Source: Cyclobacteriaceae bacterium | GTDB lineage: Bacteria > Bacteroidota > Bacteroidia > Cytophagales > Cyclobacteriaceae | Length of the DNA: 64,000 bases | Direction of reading: 5' to 3' | Assembly: GCA_958296015.1 (NCBI GenBank) | Contig: CATQIH010000043.1 | Span: 29,079-93,078, forward strand | Shown: positions 61,017 to 64,000 of the stretch, piece after piece | Layout: each line of letters starts with the position of its first letter | How positions within the stretch are numbered: the first letter of the stretch is position 1 | Program-made: the position numbers and the translations under genes | The notes under the pieces: generated by a model | The model's database searches: none | The model's input: only the letters and a program-made list of their open reading frames with translations | What the model was told of the DNA's origin: nothing

Positions 61017-61645
61017 TACGATTACGTTATCGACCTACCGCTCTTTTTCATTTCAAACGGCTTGATGCTACTAACAAAGGAGCTTTAACGTTACTTATGC
61101 CAACTCCTTACGCATTCCGTAGTGCTTTACTAGCCGTGAGCGATAACCCTTCTGAAGTATTTGAATCAGTTAAAGATAAACAGGTCATAGTTACACCACC
61201 TCACCAAATAGTTATTAATCCTTGCTGGGTCAAAATACTTGATCTCAAAAGATCTGAATTTAGAGCACAATGGAATAACCCAGAAGCAACAGCAGAATAC
61301 CAATCTACAATGAGTATGCGCGAATATGCATATATTCCAGGGAGTGGTCATGCTGATTTTTACATCTATGTTGATTCATTAAAAGGTATAGAAGAATTAC
61401 CACCACGTATCAACTACTTTGGTAAGAGAGGTTCCTTTGTACAGTATGTAGGACAGGAACAAGCAGATCTACCTGTTCTGCCAAACACAGGTATGGAATA
61501 TGAGCTTGAAGATTTTGGAGAAAATGCTACATGGGACAACGTAAATGTGTATAGTGAAGCAAAGCCATCAAGACAGCGATTCACACAACATGTTCAACCT
61601 AAATTAACAATTAAAGGAACAAGACACATACTTTACTCAATTTGA
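61013..61645 (+). CDS. cas5: Cas5
   Basis: 210 residues. MPTPYAFRSALLAV (about 27-40) and INYFGKRGSFVQYVG (about 132-146) match Cas5 of type I-B/Myxan-like systems. It caps the 5' handle of the crRNA. It starts inside the last codons of cas7 and is one base from the disrupted cas4. Confidence 0.8.
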   Translation: MIRLRYRPTALFHFKRLDATNKGALTLLMPTPYAFRSALLAVSDNPSEVFESVKDKQVIVTPPHQIVINPCWVKILDLKRSEFRAQWNNPEATAEYQSTMSMREYAYIPGSGHADFYIYVDSLKGIEELPPRINYFGKRGSFVQYVGQEQADLPVLPNTGMEYELEDFGENATWDNVNVYSEAKPSRQRFTQHVQPKLTIKGTRHILYSI

Positions 61646-61646
61646 C

Positions 61647-62185
61647 ATGCAGATTGTTACGGGTACACTTCTCAATTATTACTTCATTTGCCCACGAAAA
61701 AGTTGGCTGCACTATCAAGGTATCCGTATGGAACAGGAATCCGAATCTGTTGCCCTTGGCCGGTTGCTGGGCTGATGAAGTAGTTACCAGCGTAGTGAGA
61801 AGCAGATCACGCTGGAAGCAGTGTCTGCTGATGGCGTTCCGCTGGTGGGTAAGATTGACCGGGCAAATCTCAAACAAGGCATACTGCACGAAACCAAAAA
61901 GGGCGAGCTTGTGAGGAGTCGCACCAGTGGCAATTGCGGTTTTATCTTTGGCTGCTCAAACTCAATGGTGTGACCTGTTCGGATGGGTCTCCTTTTACAG
62001 GACAAATAGATTATCCCGCTTTGCGCAGAACTACTCCGGTTACCCTCTCACAAGCCGATGAGCAACAGCTACAACAAATTGTGATAGATCTGGCGCAGGT
62101 GTTTGTACAATCCACACCACCACCGCGAATTGCACGACGGAGCTTCTGCCGCAAGTGCGCTTTCGAAGAACTATGTTACGGCTGA
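61647..62185 (+). pseudogene. cas4: cas4, frameshifted at several places
   Basis: The frame from ATG 61647 gives MQIVTGTLLNYYFICPRKSWLHYQGIRMEQESESVALGRLLG and stops near 61770. Cas4 homology then continues in other frames: YQRSEKQITLEAVSADGVPLVGKIDRANLKQGILHETKKGEL, and from about 61917 EESHQWQLRFYLWLLKLNGV ... CRKCAFEELCYG. The Cys-Pro-Arg, GKID, HETKK and C-R-K-C...C elements (Fe-S cluster and RecB-type nuclease site) survive in order, so it was once normal. At least two or three indels break it. Sequencing error is not excluded because most lie in short runs. Confidence 0.85.
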
Positions 62186-62288
62186 CCGGAAGCAAAAAAG
62201 AGAGAAACCCAGTTTTAGTCTCCGGTATAATCTCTTTCAGATAAGCCGATCTCATTGTCTTGTAATCTCCTAAACGCTAATACTAATT

Positions 62289-63383
62289 ATGAAAAGACCT
62301 TACTACCTATTCTCCAATGGCCGGTTAAAAAGAAAGCACAATACCTTGTCGCTGCAACGGGCGGAAGAAAGCGTATTGGCCGACGATCATCCTGATAATG
62401 AAGGGCTGCCTTCCGTCAGCCCTGAAGGCAACCGGAATGCCGGCCGACCCCATACTTTCCCTATTGAAAGCGTGGAAAGCCTATACCTGTTTGGAGAGAT
62501 TGACATCAATACCAAGCTGGTGACGTTTCTTGCGCAGCAGTCGGTACCGGTGTTTTTCTTTGATTATTATGGCCACTTCACAGCTACGCTTTACCCAAGA
62601 GAAGCGCAGCTCTCCGGCAGGTTGCACGTGTCGCAGGTTCAGCATTATCTGAGTCGCAAAAAACGCTTGCTGCTGGCCCAGAGCTTTATTGAGGCTGCCT
62701 TGTTCAACATTGAGCGGGTAGTTAAATACTACAGCGGCCGCATAGAAGATAACACTGCTTTGCTGCTGGCTTTGGAAGACATGGCGCAGGCCCGCTCTCA
62801 GTTATCTGCCTGCACGGATATTCCTGTGCTCATGAGTGTAGAGGGTCGGATGCGGGATCGTTACTACCAGCTCTGGCCGCATTTTCTGGAAGAAGCTGTT
62901 ACGGCCCAGTTTCCTTTTAACAAACGCGAGCGTCGTCCGCCTTCCAATGAACTCAATGCACTGATCTCTTTTGGCAATTCGCTGTGTTATTCGGCTGTGC
63001 TTAAGCAAATCTATCGTACCGCCTTAGACCCCACCATTGCCTATTTGCATGAACCCGGAGAAAGAAGGTTCTCTCTGGCACTTGACTTATCAGAAATTTT
63101 CAAGCCGATGCTGGTAGACCGGGCTATCTTCAGGTTGCTCAAGACTGGTGCTATCACCCCCAAACATTTTGAAAAACGATTGGGCGGCTGCTATCTTAGC
63201 GAGAGCGGACGACGAGTATTTGTAGAGCATTGGGACAAACGATTGAGTAAAACAGTGCAACACCGCGGATTAGGCAAGAAAGTGTCTTATGAGCGGCTAA
63301 TTCGGCTGGAGTGCTACAAATTGGTACGACATCTCTGCGATGCCAAAGCTGATCCCTACCAGGGTTTTCATATGTGGTGGTGA
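62289..63383 (+). CDS. cas1: Cas1 integrase
   Basis: 364 residues. The catalytic set is present: Glu in SVEGRMRDRYYQ (about 181), His in YLHEPGERRFSLALDLSEIFKP (about 253) and Asp/Glu in DLSEIF (about 266-269). A hydrophilic insert with SVLADDHPDNEGLPSVSPEGNRNAG (residues about 27-50) makes it longer than the usual 330 residues. It joins new spacers to the leader end of the array, together with Cas2. Confidence 0.93.
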   Translation: MKRPYYLFSNGRLKRKHNTLSLQRAEESVLADDHPDNEGLPSVSPEGNRNAGRPHTFPIESVESLYLFGEIDINTKLVTFLAQQSVPVFFFDYYGHFTATLYPREAQLSGRLHVSQVQHYLSRKKRLLLAQSFIEAALFNIERVVKYYSGRIEDNTALLLALEDMAQARSQLSACTDIPVLMSVEGRMRDRYYQLWPHFLEEAVTAQFPFNKRERRPPSNELNALISFGNSLCYSAVLKQIYRTALDPTIAYLHEPGERRFSLALDLSEIFKPMLVDRAIFRLLKTGAITPKHFEKRLGGCYLSESGRRVFVEHWDKRLSKTVQHRGLGKKVSYERLIRLECYKLVRHLCDAKADPYQGFHMWW

Positions 63384-63501
63384 TTTAGCGGAGACCGGAA
63401 GATGCCGCTGTGGAAAGGGAAACCGCAGACCGGCACTACATCGTTCTTTGACATACTGATTTTTTTGTTTTGCTAAAACCCAATACCTTAACCTCAAAAC
63501 C

Positions 63502-63765
63502 ATGCCTTATTATATTGCAGTCTACGACGTAAACCAGAAACGAGTAGGAAAAATGCTGAAGCTGTTCAGGCGTTACCTTACCTGGATTCAGAATTCTGTC
63601 TTTGAAGGTGAGCTGACTATCTCACAACACAAACGCTTGCAAACAGAAGCAGAAAGTATCATAGAAGATGCAGACAGCGTCATTTTCTATCAGCTTAGAG
63701 ATGAATTATACCTGGAACGGCAGGTGTTGGGAATTGAAAAAGCAAACAAGAGCAGGTTTTTGTAG
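63502..63765 (+). CDS. cas2: Cas2
   Basis: 87 residues. MPYYIAVYDVNQKRVGKMLKLFRRYLTWIQNSVFEGELT has Asp9 and the ferredoxin-like fold signature of Cas2, and the length is normal. It pairs with Cas1 in the adaptation complex. A TTTG-TAxxx-type promoter-like stretch is in the 118 bases between cas1 and cas2. Confidence 0.9.
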   Translation: MPYYIAVYDVNQKRVGKMLKLFRRYLTWIQNSVFEGELTISQHKRLQTEAESIIEDADSVIFYQLRDELYLERQVLGIEKANKSRFL

Positions 63766-63970
63766 TCGTCGTCCTATGAGGGTAGACGCTTCAAAACCTC
63801 GCTATTTGTTATTATATCGCCAACAAAGACAGTGCTGTAGCCCTACAGCTGAACATACAGCAGTCGTCAGCTCCTCGGCATTCTTACACGATTGAAGTAT
63901 GACGCTTTTTTCATTGCTTTATATGGCAAAAATGTTACCTTACAGCGAATATAAGCCTTTTTATAGGGTT
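63766..63970 (+). promoter_or_regulatory. CRISPR leader
   Basis: The 205 bases between cas2 and the first repeat are A/T-rich near the repeat. A palindrome GCTGTAG CC CTACAGC lies at 63834-63849. The region should hold the array promoter and the site used by Cas1-Cas2 for spacer insertion. No coding sequence is supported here. Confidence 0.7.
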
Positions 63971-64000
63971 GCTATCAATCGCACCTACTGGTATTGAAAG
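63971..64000 (+). CRISPR. first repeat of the CRISPR array, cut by the window edge
   Basis: The last 30 bases read GCTATCAATCGCACCTACTG then GTATTGAAAG. The ending ATTGAAAG is typical of type I-B repeats, whose last eight bases form the 5' tag of crRNAs. It follows the leader directly. Only one copy is visible; the rest of the array lies outside, so length is inferred from the usual 30 bases and from the decayed copies upstream. Confidence 0.75.

Noticed and set aside
63766..63895. Short open frame over the leader
   Set aside because: It overlaps cas2 in another frame, has no homology and lies in the leader.

Overview
The window is bacterial chromosome of a Bacteroidota member, most like a marine or sponge-associated Cytophagales relative. 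The grounds are family-level: very large Bacteroidota-style RHS proteins, VGIG-type fibre proteins ending in S74 or coiled-coil tails, A24/pseudopilin genes with Ala-FTLxELL signals, TAnnTTTG promoter elements, and a type I-B-like CRISPR-Cas locus with a C-terminal-HD Cas3. No rRNA or tRNA gene was seen, so the genus is not resolved.

Layout. (1) 1-179: end of a gene with a sunset-type C-terminal domain. (2) 385-17624, nearly all minus strand: a worn RHS polymorphic-toxin region. It holds a secreted protein, a truncated RHS fragment, a displaced RHS tip with an M91-like zinc peptidase and a lipoprotein, an IS982 remnant, a 2.8 kaa RHS protein with an LRR block and a lipase-like tip, a 5'-truncated S74 fibre gene butted against an XRE remnant, a second displaced tip with a small membrane protein, and a MORN lipoprotein. 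(3) 17640-30776, minus: a fibre protein, a Skp-like protein, a lipoprotein, a TcB/SpvB-like shell protein and a full RHS protein. (4) 30992-42619, minus: a compact type II secretion/type IV pilus-like operon (MORN lipoprotein, GspK-like, three pseudopilins, GspF, prepilin peptidase, GspE, GspD, GspL-like, GspM-like, an Ig-like lipoprotein, GspC-like).

(5) 42971-52116: a mobile-element backbone with a Toprim/primase-like protein, two small proteins, a VirD4/TraG-like coupling protein, a serine recombinase and a RadC-like protein. An identical 31-bp palindrome lies in front of two of these genes. No relaxase or integrase was recognised. (6) 52302-55246: a WYL regulator, a HicB-like protein and a DUF433/DUF5615 toxin-antitoxin pair whose toxin gene is split by an IS5-family element. 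(7) 55240-64000: a decayed two-repeat CRISPR remnant, then cas6-cas3-cas8-cas7-cas5-(cas4, frameshifted)-cas1-cas2, a leader, and the first CRISPR repeat at the very end of the window.

How it fits together (inference). The type II-like machine and the adjoining fibre/Skp/RHS genes share one strand and almost touch, and could be one export-and-toxin system: a pseudopilus exporter, a periplasmic chaperone, a surface fibre, a two-piece RHS shell with a variable toxic tip, and a cognate immunity gene overlapping each tip. A promoter-like element at 30813-30820 suggests two transcription units. The downstream region looks like the historical record of tip replacement, with old tips and their immunity genes left behind. 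The right end is a defence island with a CRISPR system whose adaptation module has lost an intact Cas4.
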